Shown one piece after another: positions 35,801-49,300 of a DNA stretch of 64,000 bases (positions are counted from its first letter, which is position 1; every line of letters starts with the position of its first letter). Source of the DNA: Ifrita kowaldi (lineage: Eukaryota; Chordata; Aves; Passeriformes; Cinclosomatidae); the NCBI GenBank assembly GCA_013398055.1, contig VZRS01002444.1, forward strand, positions 575,149-639,148. The letters are read 5' to 3'. The notes beneath the pieces are model-generated. The model was not told the origin of the DNA, did no database searches, and was given only the letters and a program-made list of their open reading frames with translations. Both the position numbers and the translations under genes were made by a program.

Positions 35801-38800
35801 ACACTGCCTTCTGTTTGTTCTGAGTCTGCCTCCTCCCAGCTTCCCCAGTTGCTCCCTACCTTTGCCACAAAAGCTGCTCAACAGTTGTTCCTGGTTCACC
35901 TTTGCCAGTTCCACACAGCATTTTATAGCTCTCTATGATCATTTACTCTCTCATTTACTTCCCAGACTGAATTGCCCCAGTCTCTTTAGTTATTCCTCAT
36001 AGAGGTATAGTAGGTTAAACCAGGGTAATTTTAGGAAAAGCAGTAAGCAGTCAGTGCTGTTGTGATTGGGTTTTTTTCCTTTACTGTCACTTTGGTTACT
36101 TGCTCTCTTAGTCAGTGACATTTCCACTCTGCCAGATGGCATTTGAGGCCAAGCATCCTGGTATCTTTTGAGCCAGAGGAAGGGTTCTGTGTTTGACCTT
36201 CAAGCCTGTGCTTGTGCCACAGCTTTGATGATATCCAAACCTACAATATTGCAAATGACAAAAAAACCATGCAATCTGTAAGGGAAAGGCTTCTCATCAT
36301 CTCTACAAGTGACTTGTGAATGTGAGGTGGTGAAGGATGGACGGCAGAGTTCCCACCCCATGAGGACTTTCAAGATTAAAAAATTAAAATGGCTCCTAGT
36401 GGTCCCTGTATTTACCAACTTAAAAAAATAAAAACCCAACCAACCAAAAACCAACACCACCAAAACCCACTTTGTTTTTATCAAGATTGAGAGATGACAC
36501 ACAGGCTGACTACAGCATTAATGAGCTTGTCTGTGGTTTAGGAAATTCAGATTCAGATCCTTCTACTGATGTTTCCAGTAGGCATCTGGGCTGGTGGCTG
36601 CTCTGCTTGTGTTCTTAGATTTCATGTTACCACTACTAGTTCCAAATTTGGGTGGATTTTAGCAGATAGGACTTTGTTTGGGTCTAAATAGCAGCTAATT
36701 TAGGAGGCTCACAGAACTTCAATCCTAAATGAGGACAGAATTATGGAATTTGATTGTCCTATGAGATTTCTGCCATTCAAAGCCAAATTCCCATGCTAAG
36801 CTTGATCTGAGTATTCCTTTTATTACTCTCTGGAAAAGTCTGAGCACTGTGATAAGGACTGTGTGGAGTAGAATAAGAGCAGAATAGGTTAAACGTTGCA
36901 GATGTGCTCAAGTTTGGGTTAAGGAGAGACCCCAACCTGGGATTCAAACCACTTTATGACTTCTGCATAACTGGATAATTGAGACGTAATGGGATGCAGA
37001 GTGGTTTCATGTTTGTCTGCCCGTGAGAGGCACAGCTGCTTTTAAGTTGCCTGCACTACAGGCCCAAAAAGATCTTGTACTAACTATAGGATAAAATATC
37101 TGTTGTCTCCCTGAATCCCTCCATGCGCCTGAGTAAGAGGGATGTGAGTGAGGGCTGAGTTCCCAGAGTGGGTGCGGGGAGCACAGTGTGAGAGCGTGCA
37201 ATGCTGTTCAGAAACATGGCTTAAGGTCAGACTCCACTCTAAAGCTTCCCCAGAATCCCAAATCCTCTTTTTATATGAGTTTCACTCAAACACAAACAAT
37301 TAAAGAATTTCATCTTCTCCCACTACGGTGGGAAAGCTTGGATGCTTCTCTGGTCTCTTAACTTTATTAAACAGCCCCAGAGTGTTCCCTAGATGAGGGT
37401 CCTGCTTGGCTTCAGACGACCCAAATCTTTGTGTTTGATGTGGATAAGTTGGTAACTGATGCCAATTTGCAGTAGGGAAGAGAAATAAGGCAGCTTGTTG
37501 CAAAGAAGAAAAAAATGAGGGGCAGCTACAAGCCTTGTGTCTGCTCATATGATGTGACAAGGACTCCCATCAATGGCAGCGTTTCAGAGACCTCAGCATG
37601 GGCCACTGCACATCTCCACTATCTGTGTCCTTTCATGTTTCCCCTCCTAAAGACAGCACCCATGCCAGCTTTGGAGCTTAAGCACCATATGTTCTGACCC
37701 CTGCCTGGAGCACAGGGAGGTGCTTTTTGTAGTTTTAATTTTGGAATTTGCCCCGTTAATAGCCACAGTCTGGTGGAATGGGGACAAACATTCCTCCTGG
37801 GACAGATTGCTCTGGTCTCCAGCAGCTCTCTCATCACCAGGGGTTTGTCAAGGCGTGCAGTATGCTAACATCCTGCCAGCTCACCTTTCGCAGGCTGACT
37901 CAAAGGCATTAGTCCCACCAGTGCAAATAAGGTGTCTGCCACATGTCTGCTGGTTTCTCCCTGGTGCACTCAGGCAAAGCAGCCTTTCCTTGTCAGTCAT
38001 TGACCAAAACTGTTGATTCTGGAACAACTGACTGTGCTGGTTGCAGAGGATGCCAAAACCTCTTGAAAGCTGGGAGGCAAAGGTGTTTTCTTTTTAAATG
38101 AATTAAGCTGTAGAAGGAATTTTCCTGAGAGCTTATTTGATATCTGGAATAGAAATGGCTTTCCTTCTCCAACTCCACCTACTCAACACTCCGAGCCACA
38201 TCCAGAGAGCCTTTAGACACATTTCTCCTCTCCTTTCCAGACTACCAGCATTGGAGTTCCACTGCATTTATTTCTAGGCAGCTGACAAATATTCCAGGTG
38301 AGTCCAACTTGAATTTGCTTGCTGAGTTAGTGTAATGGACTTAGTCCAGTCCAGGGAGAATGTAGCAATTGGAGGGCATTTTCTAGTCTATCAGACACTT
38401 CTATCAGGGCTGAGCTGGAGGAAGTTTGGTCCAGTTTGGTTAAACTGTTAAAACTGCAGCCAGTTCCTAAATTGCTTGTTAAAGCTCAGGTCTGGTACAT
38501 CCCATTTGATGTAGGTGTTTTCCAGGGAGCCACCCCTGCTCTGTTTAGCAGACAGTTCCCCCCTTCCACTCCCCAGGGGCAGGCTGACAGGGATTTCTGG
38601 GTATCTCCAGGCCCCTGGATCACCCAGACACCTCATGACCTCCCTGCCTCCCAAGAGAAACACAGCTGTGCCCAAGGAAAGCCCAGCCCAACATCTGCAT
38701 ATGCCCAAAGCAGCACAGACCTGTCATCGCTAAACACTGTCACAGGTTCTGTGACTGAGGAAGGACCTCTCGCAACGGGTGCTTTGCACACACATAGAGA

Positions 38801-40039
38801 GCAACCCCACGTTAAGAGAGGCTTTCAAAAAACAAATCTTATTGAGAGGAGTGGTAAGGCCAGCTCTAGCTGTACCTAAAGACACAGATCCTGGTGGCAC
38901 CGATAAACTGCTGGAGTGAGAGCCTAATGCCCCTTGGCTCCTGTAGGAAATAGGACCTCTACTAGCATCTGTAAATAAATATCCCCCTGTGTCTTTACAC
39001 ACTTAAATACCTTTGCAAACCTGGCTCCTTGCCTGTTTCCCATACTTGGCTGCTGCTTCTTAATGTTTGCAGGCTAGCAGGAGCAAGAACTCAGCTGTAA
39101 TTTGGGGTTGTATTGTGCTGTACAGGCACAGAACAAAAGACCTCTGACCGCTTCCCAGCATCCAGGTCTTGTTGTTTTAAAAACAACCTCCCCTGTTTTG
39201 TTTGTTTGTTTTATCTTTTATTCATTGTTTTCTTGTTTCCTTTATATTCCTGATGCCTCCAAGCTAGAATACCTTTGCTGAGCTCCTGACTGAGCCAGGC
39301 CAAGCCTGCCACATGGAAAGAACTTTACCTGTGTCCTGCTTATCTGCGAGTGGTGAGTGGCTGGAGTGAAGCTGCAAGGGTTGAAATGAAGGGTGTTAAG
39401 GGTAATACCGCACAACAAACTTTGTGCTTCGAGATTCCCACTGGGATTAGGGAACATGAGCACTGCTGGAATAAAAAGCAAAAGTTTAGACCACAGAGAA
39501 CTGAGCAGATGTGAACATGTGACACAAAACTGAAAAACTGTGCTCCAAGAGAGGCAAATGCACTCCAGCTGTGCCGGGAGTGGGTGGGTCATGCTTTTCC
39601 TGTGCCCAGGCTGTTTATTCGACAGCAACTACCAGGATGGGATTTCCTCCAGGTTTACGTCAAGGAGCTTCTTGTTGTGTCTCTTGACCCTTAACTAGGT
39701 AAAAGTTATTATATTAACAATCAACCAACCTTGGGTTCCAGACCGAGTGACAATTTGCATCCATCCCCAACTTACATAAACCTAAACTACGATACTTTAA
39801 AGAAAAACTTCTTGAGCTGGTGTTTCCTGTGAAATCTCAATACGAGAAGTGTGTCTTCTGGGTGATTTGATGCATTTCAGGTTCATTTTGGGGCTCTGTA
39901 ATTCATGGCAGCTGGTTCTCTGATTATTTTATATTAAGGACCAACTTCCAGTAACATCAGTGGGAGCAGGATTTTAGCTCTAAAGCTATTATTAACTAAT
40001 GCAGCACAACAATGCCTGGCTTTCGTTCTGTTTTGTTTT
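32801..40039. other. Intergenic, no gene supported
   Basis: A 7-kb stretch of mixed composition, with no exon or RNA gene that I recognise. A possible very old CR1 remnant lies at about 35905-36003. Open frames are short and featureless. Confidence 0.4.
35905..36003 (-). mobile_element. Possible ancient CR1 remnant
   Basis: The stretch from about TAGCTCTCTATGATCA through CAGACTGAATTGCCCCAGTC to TTATTCCTCATAG resembles, on the reverse strand, an internal CR1 block (upstream of the 3' end) with many substitutions. The similarity is by eye and weak. Confidence 0.35.
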
Positions 40040-40255
40040 CTCCCAGGGTCGGAACGTGTGTGTATCCCATTAACTCTGTCCTCGCTGCTCTCAAGATGTT
40101 CCGCACAAATGATTTTATTTTTTTTGTAAGAAAATATATTTTACTAGGCAGTTTTATGAGAGCTGACAAAATGCCTCGTAAATAACCCAGCAGGAAATAT
40201 GGGGTAAATAAAATTTTTACAACTTTATCATAAACCTGAGAAGTCTTTGGTTCCT
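40040..40255. promoter_or_regulatory. Possible conserved non-coding element
   Basis: An AT-rich block without coding potential, including ATGATTTTATT, CGTAAATAACC and ACTTTATCATAA (a GATAAAG site on the minus strand). Called from composition only. Confidence 0.25.
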
Positions 40256-43200
40256 TTTCGAATGGAATGAGCAAGGTATTTCATTAAAGGAAAAGACGTG
40301 CTCTCTAAAGCCCAACAATTATAGACACAATGCCTTTTTAACCTGCAATTCAGTCAAACAGGTTTGGTGGCAGTGGAAAATGTTAAAGGCCCTGTTTTGA
40401 CACTTTGGGTCATGCTCCCCACAGATCAATTTGTGCAGTAGGTTCCCAACACAGGAGAGTTGGAGAACTGATGTGTGCCTGACCTGTCCCCAAAGTATCC
40501 AGGACCTCTAAGGAAACACATATCTGGGAGAACCTGCCCAGGTCAGGCTGAGGCTTTCTGCTGCCTTTGTACATCTCCGAGTACGGGGCTGTGCCTGGGC
40601 CCCTAAATGCAAAGGGAATACAAACAAATATGGTCCTCAGGTCTTCAGCACAAGCCTGAAATGCAATGATTTGGTCAAAGACCAAGAGTCTGAAATAGAA
40701 ATGCTTGGAACAAGCCTCAGTCCTTGAACTTTGCGTGAAGGGGGAATTCAGCTCTCAGCAGGAGGATCTTTGACGTGTGGTATTTTGGTACTGTGGGAAG
40801 ACAGGAGGGGGGTGTCACTTCTAAGTTCTTTTCACTAGTAAAAACTCATATTGACATCCATGCCTATTTTCTACTTACAGTGAAACAGAAATTGGGCAAA
40901 ATACAACCTGTTCTTGGGTGCATAAAAGGTATGGAAACTACCTCCCAAAAGAAGTGATAAGGTGCCATTGTAGGCCTGCATGGTCTGATGAAATACCATA
41001 TGAGGTGATCTGTAGTGAAGGTCTTTGCCATTCCTCACACCTCCAGTTCTCTGATCCCCACCCTATTTGTGCCTCCAGCCTGGCTAAAAACTTGAGAGAG
41101 AGCAATCCTGGAGAGGCTGGGTTTCACAGAAGCATTGGAGATGTTCAGATACCCTTGTTATCTTCCCTGCACTGAGAGCAGACCAGAGTGGACTTCACCA
41201 CCCAGGCCTCACCTTGCTGGCACCACAGGTTGTACTGCAGCCATGGCCCCCACCTGTCCTCTGGGGCATTCTTGCATAAAGCCCACCACCCGGGGTGGAA
41301 TGGGCCCCACCTTCCCTTGCAGGCACTGCTGCATTCCCTGCCTTCCCTCCCAGTCCCTCCCTGCTAGAAAGACCTTCCCCACTTACCCGCAGGATCACCT
41401 GGGTCCTCAGGACATCAACAGCAACTTCCCGCAGGAATGTCATGTGAAGAAAGCATCTAAAGCTTTTGCAGCTAAAATGCCGTGTAAACAAGGAGGTAAG
41501 TTCACCCCACCCCACACTCAAAAGCTCTTGTGATGTTGATTTTTTTTTATGGCCACCAGCCATTAAAAAATTCCCGGCCACACTTTGGGAACAGGACACC
41601 TACAGGAGAGCTGGTCCCTGCACCAAGAGGTTTGCAGTCCTTCAGCCTCACCCTCCATAATGCAGAGTACTCGGAGCCCCGGCTGGCTTCCAGGCCAAGT
41701 CAGGGTGTCCCTGGGAGATTTGCCTGTATAAGGGCTCCAGTGTCTGGCATGTTGTGTGGAAAGCACTGTGTAAAGAGAGACAATTACCACAGCCCTTTCC
41801 CGGAAGGAAATTCCGTCTTGGCACTAAACAGCACGGTGGTGTGGCAGAGCAGAGGGCTCTGCCCTCCCCCGGCTGTGGCTGACAGCATGTCAAGGGAAAT
41901 TGGCTTTTCGGTGGGACATACTGCTTTAGTGAGAGTCCATATGTTCCTGAGTTATCTGTTCTGAATCCCCCTCATTATCCCAATGCCTCCGTCACCACCC
42001 CCGTGCCTCTACCCTCCCCTCAGGCCCCCACCTCGATGCAGAGGTTAAATAAAATATCATTTCCTTCCAATTTAGCCTTTGTCCTTGGCAATCAAAATGC
42101 CCTTCAGGCCCCTGTGGATTCAACCTTCCAGGTCAGGGTAGGACATGGGAAACCCCTTCCCAGGCATTTCACTGTAGATAATGTCGTGGCTGATTCATGA
42201 GATCATTCAAAGCGCTGCTTTCCGCTGTGGCTGCTGCTTTTGGTGCTTGGACTCTACCTCCTTTTCCCTCCCCACAACACCACCTCTCCTGGCCAGATTT
42301 TACAAACCATCTCCTGGGAAACTGGGAGCCACGGGAGGAGAAGAAAAATAAGAGCAGGTTAGATCTACTGCAGCAAAGTCTCTGTGCACGGGAGAAGAAA
42401 AACTGTGAGTCCAGAGAGCAAGAGAACTCTGTCCCTGCTCCAGGAGGGCTGAGCCACGGAAGCAGCAATACTTTGCAATTCTGCCGCTCCTGTCTGAGCC
42501 CTTGAGTGTCAGAGTGAGTGGACAGAAGTGGGAGGACTCACATTGTGATACTGCTGGGCAAATATAGCAAGAGATGGGGGAACATACGCAAGTCTGCCTC
42601 TAGAAGCATTGCCTGTGTGTTATTCATTAGGCTGAGGGTGCAATACAAAGCAGCGGCATATATTTTTATTTTTTATAAAATCCAGTATCCTGTTCAGCAT
42701 CTTCCTGGAGACTCCCTCTAACATAACACCCAATAGAGATAATGCTGGTAAAAGAACCAATGGTGTAAAAGGAGGACCTATAAAGGACAGTATATAATTT
42801 ATAATGGAGTGTTGTTATTTTAACCTCTTCTTCCTTGTGCAGTTTCATGTATTTGAGTTGAAAGCGCAGAGGCAGCAGGGAGAAAGAGAGCGTTAACTTC
42901 ACCCTGTAACATGCAACATAGGTAAAAAGCGGGGGAGACTGACTTGTTTTTGTCACTTGTGTGGTCTCCAAGGTAAGTAGGATGAGTATGGAAGGAAAGT
43001 CTCTAGTGTTAGTGTCCCATGCATTTTTCTGGCTGAGTTTGTCCATTTCTGACATGTTTGAGTGTGCAAATGTGTGGCTGGGGAACAGATATGACTGTCA
43101 TGTGTCCTAGGACTTGGCCCCAAGTATCTCCTCACTGTCTGCTCTCGGCAGGAGACGCGGTGGGATGCAGAAAAAGGCAAGCACTGAGTAAAGGACAAAC

Positions 43201-43306
43201 TATGGGTTGTTTGTGTGCATCCATGGTTATCCATGGATTAAGAACCCTGTGTTATTGGTTGATGGAGCTGTAGGGAATTAGATCTCACGATCCTTTCAGA
43301 AATAGA
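40256..43306. other. Intergenic, no recognisable feature
   Basis: No gene, repeat family or RNA gene is recognised. Frames of 130-144 codons at 41135-41964 overlap in both strands and match nothing. Confidence 0.4.

Positions 43307-43353
<47 letters not shown>
43307..43353 (+). repeat. (ATCT)n tetranucleotide microsatellite
   Basis: 47 bases of perfect ATCT repeat, just under 12 units, with no interruption. Perfect long arrays of this kind are usually length-polymorphic. Confidence 0.97.
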
Positions 43354-46300
43354 AGCAGCAACCTCCTACATAACTATTTAAAGCATTTCAAAAAGCCAAG
43401 CTGACAAGACGAAAATCGGAGGGAGACAGCAGGGTGGGGAAAGCGCCTGAGAGCCGGGAATAGAGGACAAATGGTCCCCACCCCTGCAATGGTCCCAGCC
43501 CCCATTCTCACCCTGCTAACATCCCTCCCTTTGGTAAACAGAGACAGGCAGGTTGGCACCTTGTCTCCTCAGACAAAGGAGCTGGCCCTTTGTTTCACTG
43601 TGTGACTCCCTGGCAGATGGGGGCTGGAGGGTGCCTGAGGGGTCTTGTTCAAGGAAAGGCTCCAGTATGCAAAACGCGCCCACAGGCTGACAGCAGAGGG
43701 GTGGGTTTCCTCCTGTGAAGGAGCTGGGTGAAACAGTTTTTGTCTCCTGATGGTTCTTTTTTGACTTTGAGAGGACATAAGTAGTCTGTAGTTTTACTAA
43801 CTGAGCCTTTTGTTTTTATAAAGGAGCTGAGAGGGAAACCTGGTATTTGAAGCCAAACTTTAGTTCTGAAGAGGGAGAAAGACAAAAACCTGACGTCAGA
43901 AGCGTGCGCATATTTCAAATATTTAAAATTCTTTCGCAAAATTTTTAGGAGGTGAGAATCTGGCCCATAAATCAGTGACATGCTAGCTTTGCAAAGTCCT
44001 AATATCTGCCAATCCTGGCTTCCAGCCCCAGGGGATTTACTGGTTTTTATTCTTGTTGCTTTCAGTGGAGGTAAGAGAGGCAGGCAGAGGAAATAGCCAA
44101 ACCAAGGTGCAAGAACTGATGAGAAGCCCATGGTTAGTTGGTCACTTACTCTATCACTCAATGCTGTGTTTTACCAGGTCTTCTTCCAAGGCCGCTGCAC
44201 CACATTTGTGGCCTAAGTTGGATGTATGTGCTGTCTCCAGCCTCCTACAAAACAAAAAGCCAGGCTGAGGCCATTACATCTCTGAAAACATATTGATTTC
44301 TTGTAGGAAGTGTCAGGCACTGCATGATTCATTTCCATACCCCACTCTACTGTGATGGCAGCTCAGATCTGCCCCTGTGGATGGGGAGTGTCTGGGTTGA
44401 AAACAGTCACCATCAGTGGACCTGTCGTGCTGGTTTGGAGGTCTCGGACTGGCTGGTAACAGGAAGATGCCCACACTGCTGTTGGCATGGTTTGTCCCCT
44501 TGTTTCATTATTTTCCTTCCCTACTCTGACCTATTATTAACAGACCCACCTTCTACCTAGTGTTTCTGTTTCCCCTGATATATTTGTAAAAGGCCTCTTA
44601 TTCTCCTTAATCCCTTTGGCTATAATTAACTCATTCTGCATTTTTGCTGCCCTTATCTTTTCCCTGCAAGCCTTAACTGACTGAATATTCTTGTTTGGTT
44701 GCCTCCCTGTTTTCCATTTCTACTGAAGGTTTTCTTTTTAATCCTTAGATCTCTGAGTAGGCTTATTTCTTGCATTTTTCTTATTTATTTACCCTTCTTT
44801 TCCTCTCCCACCTTGCTGTGTGTGTGGGGACCCCATCTGCCTTACACACATGTAGATCTCAGGGCTGACTCACATGGCACATTTCTCACTCAATTTCTTA
44901 ATTCCCTTCAACTCATTCACCTTTTTCCTTTGGCACTATGTAATTTTTTTTGCAATGCTGGATTTGCCCTTCCTTCTTGGGAGATTCCTACCTTCTCAGA
45001 CAGTTCCGTTCTTTCACCCAATACCTTTTGTTCTACAGAAAATGTGAAGTAAAAATTATTTCTTTTTTAGAAAATTTTATTTATGCAGGATTTATTTTTG
45101 ACCCAGAAAACCAGAAGGGATGAACATGGACTCAGAGCTCTCCAGCACTGTATGGCTGTGGACTGAGATGGTAAAAGCCCACGAGGAATGGTGCAGACCT
45201 GTTCACCATCGCCGTGCTTAGGCAGCCTGTCCTGCCTGATATTTTAGGGTGCAGAAGGAGGGGGTTTGGGCCACCCTCTCATTCCTCAGCCCACTGCTAC
45301 CCCCTGCCTCAGGAGCAAGCATGGGGAGAAGATGATTTTACTGCTAACAAAGAGATGAGATTCAAACAGAAGTGCAATCTCCAGCCATGCTTTTCCTCGC
45401 CCTCCCAAGGGCACCCGAAGGAGAGGCCACCAGGCCATTCAGGTACACCGTGTAATGCAGTGAGTGGGGATGGGGACAAACAGCCCATTCTTTTGTTCCT
45501 GTTATTGTGGAAACAGACACTAAAGCAGACACCCTTGGAGGAGAGGGCTGGCTGCCCTCTCCACTCCGTGCTCAGTCCTGGGTGAGGGCAGCAGCAGCTG
45601 CCCATGGCCATGCCCACAGCCAGTCTTGCTGGCCTTAGTCCCTGTCATCACTCTTTACAATGCCCATGGCCACTTTTTTGTCCTGTACTTTTCCTCCAGT
45701 TTCAGGCTCTGCTGCTCTAGCACTGCGGTTCAGCAGGTTAGAGTGGGGGAGGGAAGGAGGAAGAAGTTTGGGGGGGGTTGCTTTACAGAAAAAAAGGAAA
45801 AAAAAGGTGAAAAGGCAGTTCTCCAGGGCCTGGGTATGTTGGTGGTTTTGCTGCTTCCGTTGCCTGATCCATCTTTTCAGACACGCATGAGGAGTCTTCT
45901 GAGAAGAGCCCCGAGCCGGCCCCGAGCGCTCCGGTGTCTCCGTGCAGGGCCAGGGGACACGAGGTGCCCGGCACGCCGGGAAGGGGAACAGCGAGGCCAG
46001 GCTGCTCCCAAACACACACTCACGCATGCACACCTACCAGCCTCCTTCCACAAAAGAGGCTTCTTTCATTTCCTGCGAGAGGAGGAGGTGGGAGAGAGGG
46101 AACTTGAAGGCTGCAAATTCCTCAGCCACATATCTCGCCTCCCTCTCCTTTCCTATGCTGCCTGCCAGCTCCACGTTCAGGAGCTGCGGCTCCTGCTCCC
46201 CATACAAATAGGCAAGGCTAAACAGCCGTGCTTTTAAACCTTGTGAGGCATTCTGTTGCTTTGGGGGTTGTTTTCTTATCACAGCATTTGTGTGCTTTGC

Positions 46301-49300
46301 CTGTCAGAGCGACCTCAAGGCTGCTCTAACTCCATAGGGCCAAGTTGCTGGGTAGCTGGTTTGGAGCACAGGCGTGCCTTGTGCTGTGGTTTAAGCATTT
46401 TTTTCCACCCGAGCTGCCCCCTTCTTGCCCCCAGCCAGCCCCAGGAAGCTTGTCTTCATGCATATTGACAATTACCCTGTGCTGGACCAAGGCTTTTCCA
46501 AACCTTCAGCTCTATACCTGCCATTTCAAAGGGATATTGCTGTCAAGCACCCAGCTTGTCACAAAACTGTGAGCTGGAGACACTAAAGCAGCAGGTGGTA
46601 CCCAGGTGTGTTAGGCTAATCCTCGGCTTTTCTGAGGCAGGGTTACTTTCCCTCATGTGTAACTTGGACAAGCACAGGAGAGGCGGGCGGTGTTTCTGTT
46701 TCAGTTATTTGGTGCTTGCAGGCTTTCCCTTACTTTTTACGAGGGAGGCTGTATTGCTTCTCCTGTGTCAGGGACAGAGACCTTAGGGGTAATGGGGGAG
46801 TTCTTATTCTCTCCAGAGCTGTGGCAAAGCAGCTCTCACCAGCCACCCCAGGGCTGGCGTGGCTGTGAGGTGGTGGTGGTTCTTAGCCCATCCTGATGCT
46901 GTGCTGTGGCTCAGTTAGAGCCACTGCTGATGCAGGAGGGAGTCCAGCTGCCTCTTCTGTTCCTTTGCCTGACCCTACAGGCATAAACGAGTGGTATCAA
47001 TCAGAAACAATGTCTGAAAGTCAAGTAGATTTGGCGTTCGTCTAAATAGGGGAAATCCTGTGCACTGAGATTTCAGGACCTGGTGGCTGGAGTGCAAAAC
47101 GCATGGAGAGAAAGAGCGCTTCTGCAGAACGTTTCCCAAGGCATCCAAGGACTCTCTGAAACCCACAAAGCCTGCCCTAAAACCACAGCTGCAACAAAAG
47201 AGGAAGAGTCCACAGCAGAACTGGGAGCATATTAAACCTTGCAAAATCGGTCTCTTTCTGTGGTGGGGAGCATGTGTATAAATGCATATGTACATATACA
47301 TGGAGAGAGAGCTGTGCTTGTTCAGCATCGGGGCTAAAAGTGAGGGCAGAATGTAGGAATGCTGAGCAGGGGTGGTGATTTCAGGCAGGGCTGGATCAAG
47401 TGGAGTGACCTGAACCAGTGGCTTCACAAGGAGAATGACCAGTCTTCCCAGGACCTAGTGGATTTAAAGGATTCTGGGTGGTTTGTGAGCCACAGAGGTA
47501 AATTCAGCAAAGATGTAAATGGGAGAGTGAACCATGAGAAAGAGAGCAGCAAGGAAGAGGGTGCAGATGAAAAGATGCTGAAAAGGTGCAGATTGCATAG
47601 GGCAAAAGGAGTGTAATTTCCAAGTGACACTAAGGAAGAGCATAGGAAAAGAAAGTTAAAAGACTGTGTTAAAATATAGCCAGCTGTCTAACATCCCAGT
47701 ACCATCTCTGTTCTTGTCAGTCCTGACACCACTGAGTGCAGCCACTGTTGAGTTCCGAGTTGTGCAAGGTCCCATGGAGGCAGTGTTCAAAACTGACCCC
47801 AGTGAGACTCTGCCCAAAGTGGCTGTATTCCTGGACATTGAGTCAGGAGCTCAGGGTTAACTCTGTGATGCAGGACCTTTGCTGGGCAGGTGTGTGTCCC
47901 TCCTGAACAGCTTTGCTGGAGCTGGAATGACTCTGGCCACAGGGATCTTGACAAAGAAAGGAAATTCACGAGGCCTGTGCCTGGATACATCATCTGTAAG
48001 AGCTGTTGCTTACCTGGACAAGCCTCTGGGCCCATAGTGCTTGTGCATACTTTGGGAACGTGCCTATGGTATGGTTTGCAGTCAGAGCTGCATATTTTGC
48101 CTGCTGCATGTATCCAGCTGCAAGTTTCCATTCTTGGCATGTGACCGTGTCCAAGGCCTGCACTAACACAGATTAATGGATTGCCACAGCCTCACATGAT
48201 GTAGAAAAATCCTTCCTTAACTGAGCAGGCATAGACAGTAGGGCTCTGAGTTAAGCAGGTGTAGAGCCTGTTCTGAATCTCAGGGGTCTGTATCTCCTGG
48301 GCACAGCTCACTCACCTCCTGGAGGAGTTTAGAAAGCACAGAAGAAGGAAATGCATGGGAGATCCTTGCTGCTATCTCAGTTCTTCTGAGCACAAGGTCA
48401 GCAGAAAAACAGCTACTCCATGCTATGTCTGGACTGCAGGCAGACAGGCTCCACTGGGCAAGCCACAGCCCTGGTTCCCTGACCACCTCATCCAGGCCAG
48501 GGATGTGGTTTGGATTTCCCTGACCTCCTGTAGTGCACACACCCAATCTTCCTTCCCAGGAAGTCAGATCGGAGCTGCTGTAACCCTCAAGATGGAAGGT
48601 CCAAGGAGGGGCTGAGGTCAGGGGTTACAGCAATGTTTCTGTCTCACAGGTTATCCATGTCTTGCCTTCCACTGGAGCAAAATTCACTTTCATATCCCTC
48701 AAAGTCAGTTTGCTGTGGAATTGGTGGGGAGAGAGAGTAAAGGAAGATAATGCGGTGGGGGAGCATTTCTTTGCATCTTTGCTGGGTAGAGGCATCGTCC
48801 CCGTTCCCATCACTTGCAGGACCAGCTGTGATTTCTGGCAATGCCAGACACAGCCATCACTCTCTGGGTTCCTTTCCCTTTCATTGTCCCTCTGGAGAAC
48901 AGGACTCCTGTTAAAAACCCTGCAAGTATCATTGAAAGCCAGCTCTATTATTCACTAGCCAGTGAAGCAAGACAGGCATACTCTCCCACAACCTAGGGAT
49001 GCCCCTCTGATCTATTACCAATGGGGCTATCTTTAATGGGATCAGAGTCTGCCCTTTTTCACATCCCACAGGGACAACACCTGCCCACCAGAGAACAAAG
49101 AAGAAACCTGTTGTGATGGGAAAAAAGACAGAGTTTTCTCCAGAGAGGCAGCGAGGCTGTTTGATTAAGAGCATCTTTCTCCCAGCCAGCTGGTTTGCTA
49201 GCAAAATAACCAACTAGACTTCATCTTTATGCAAGAGAGAAAATCTCTGTGAAGCAAATGCCACGAGTCCCATTTTACTCACCTATATAAACCACAAGAA

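Noticed and set aside
45626..46237. 203-codon plus frame, the second longest in the gene-free interval
   Set aside because: Overlaps long frames in other phases and on the opposite strand, a GC-composition effect; no recognisable motif.
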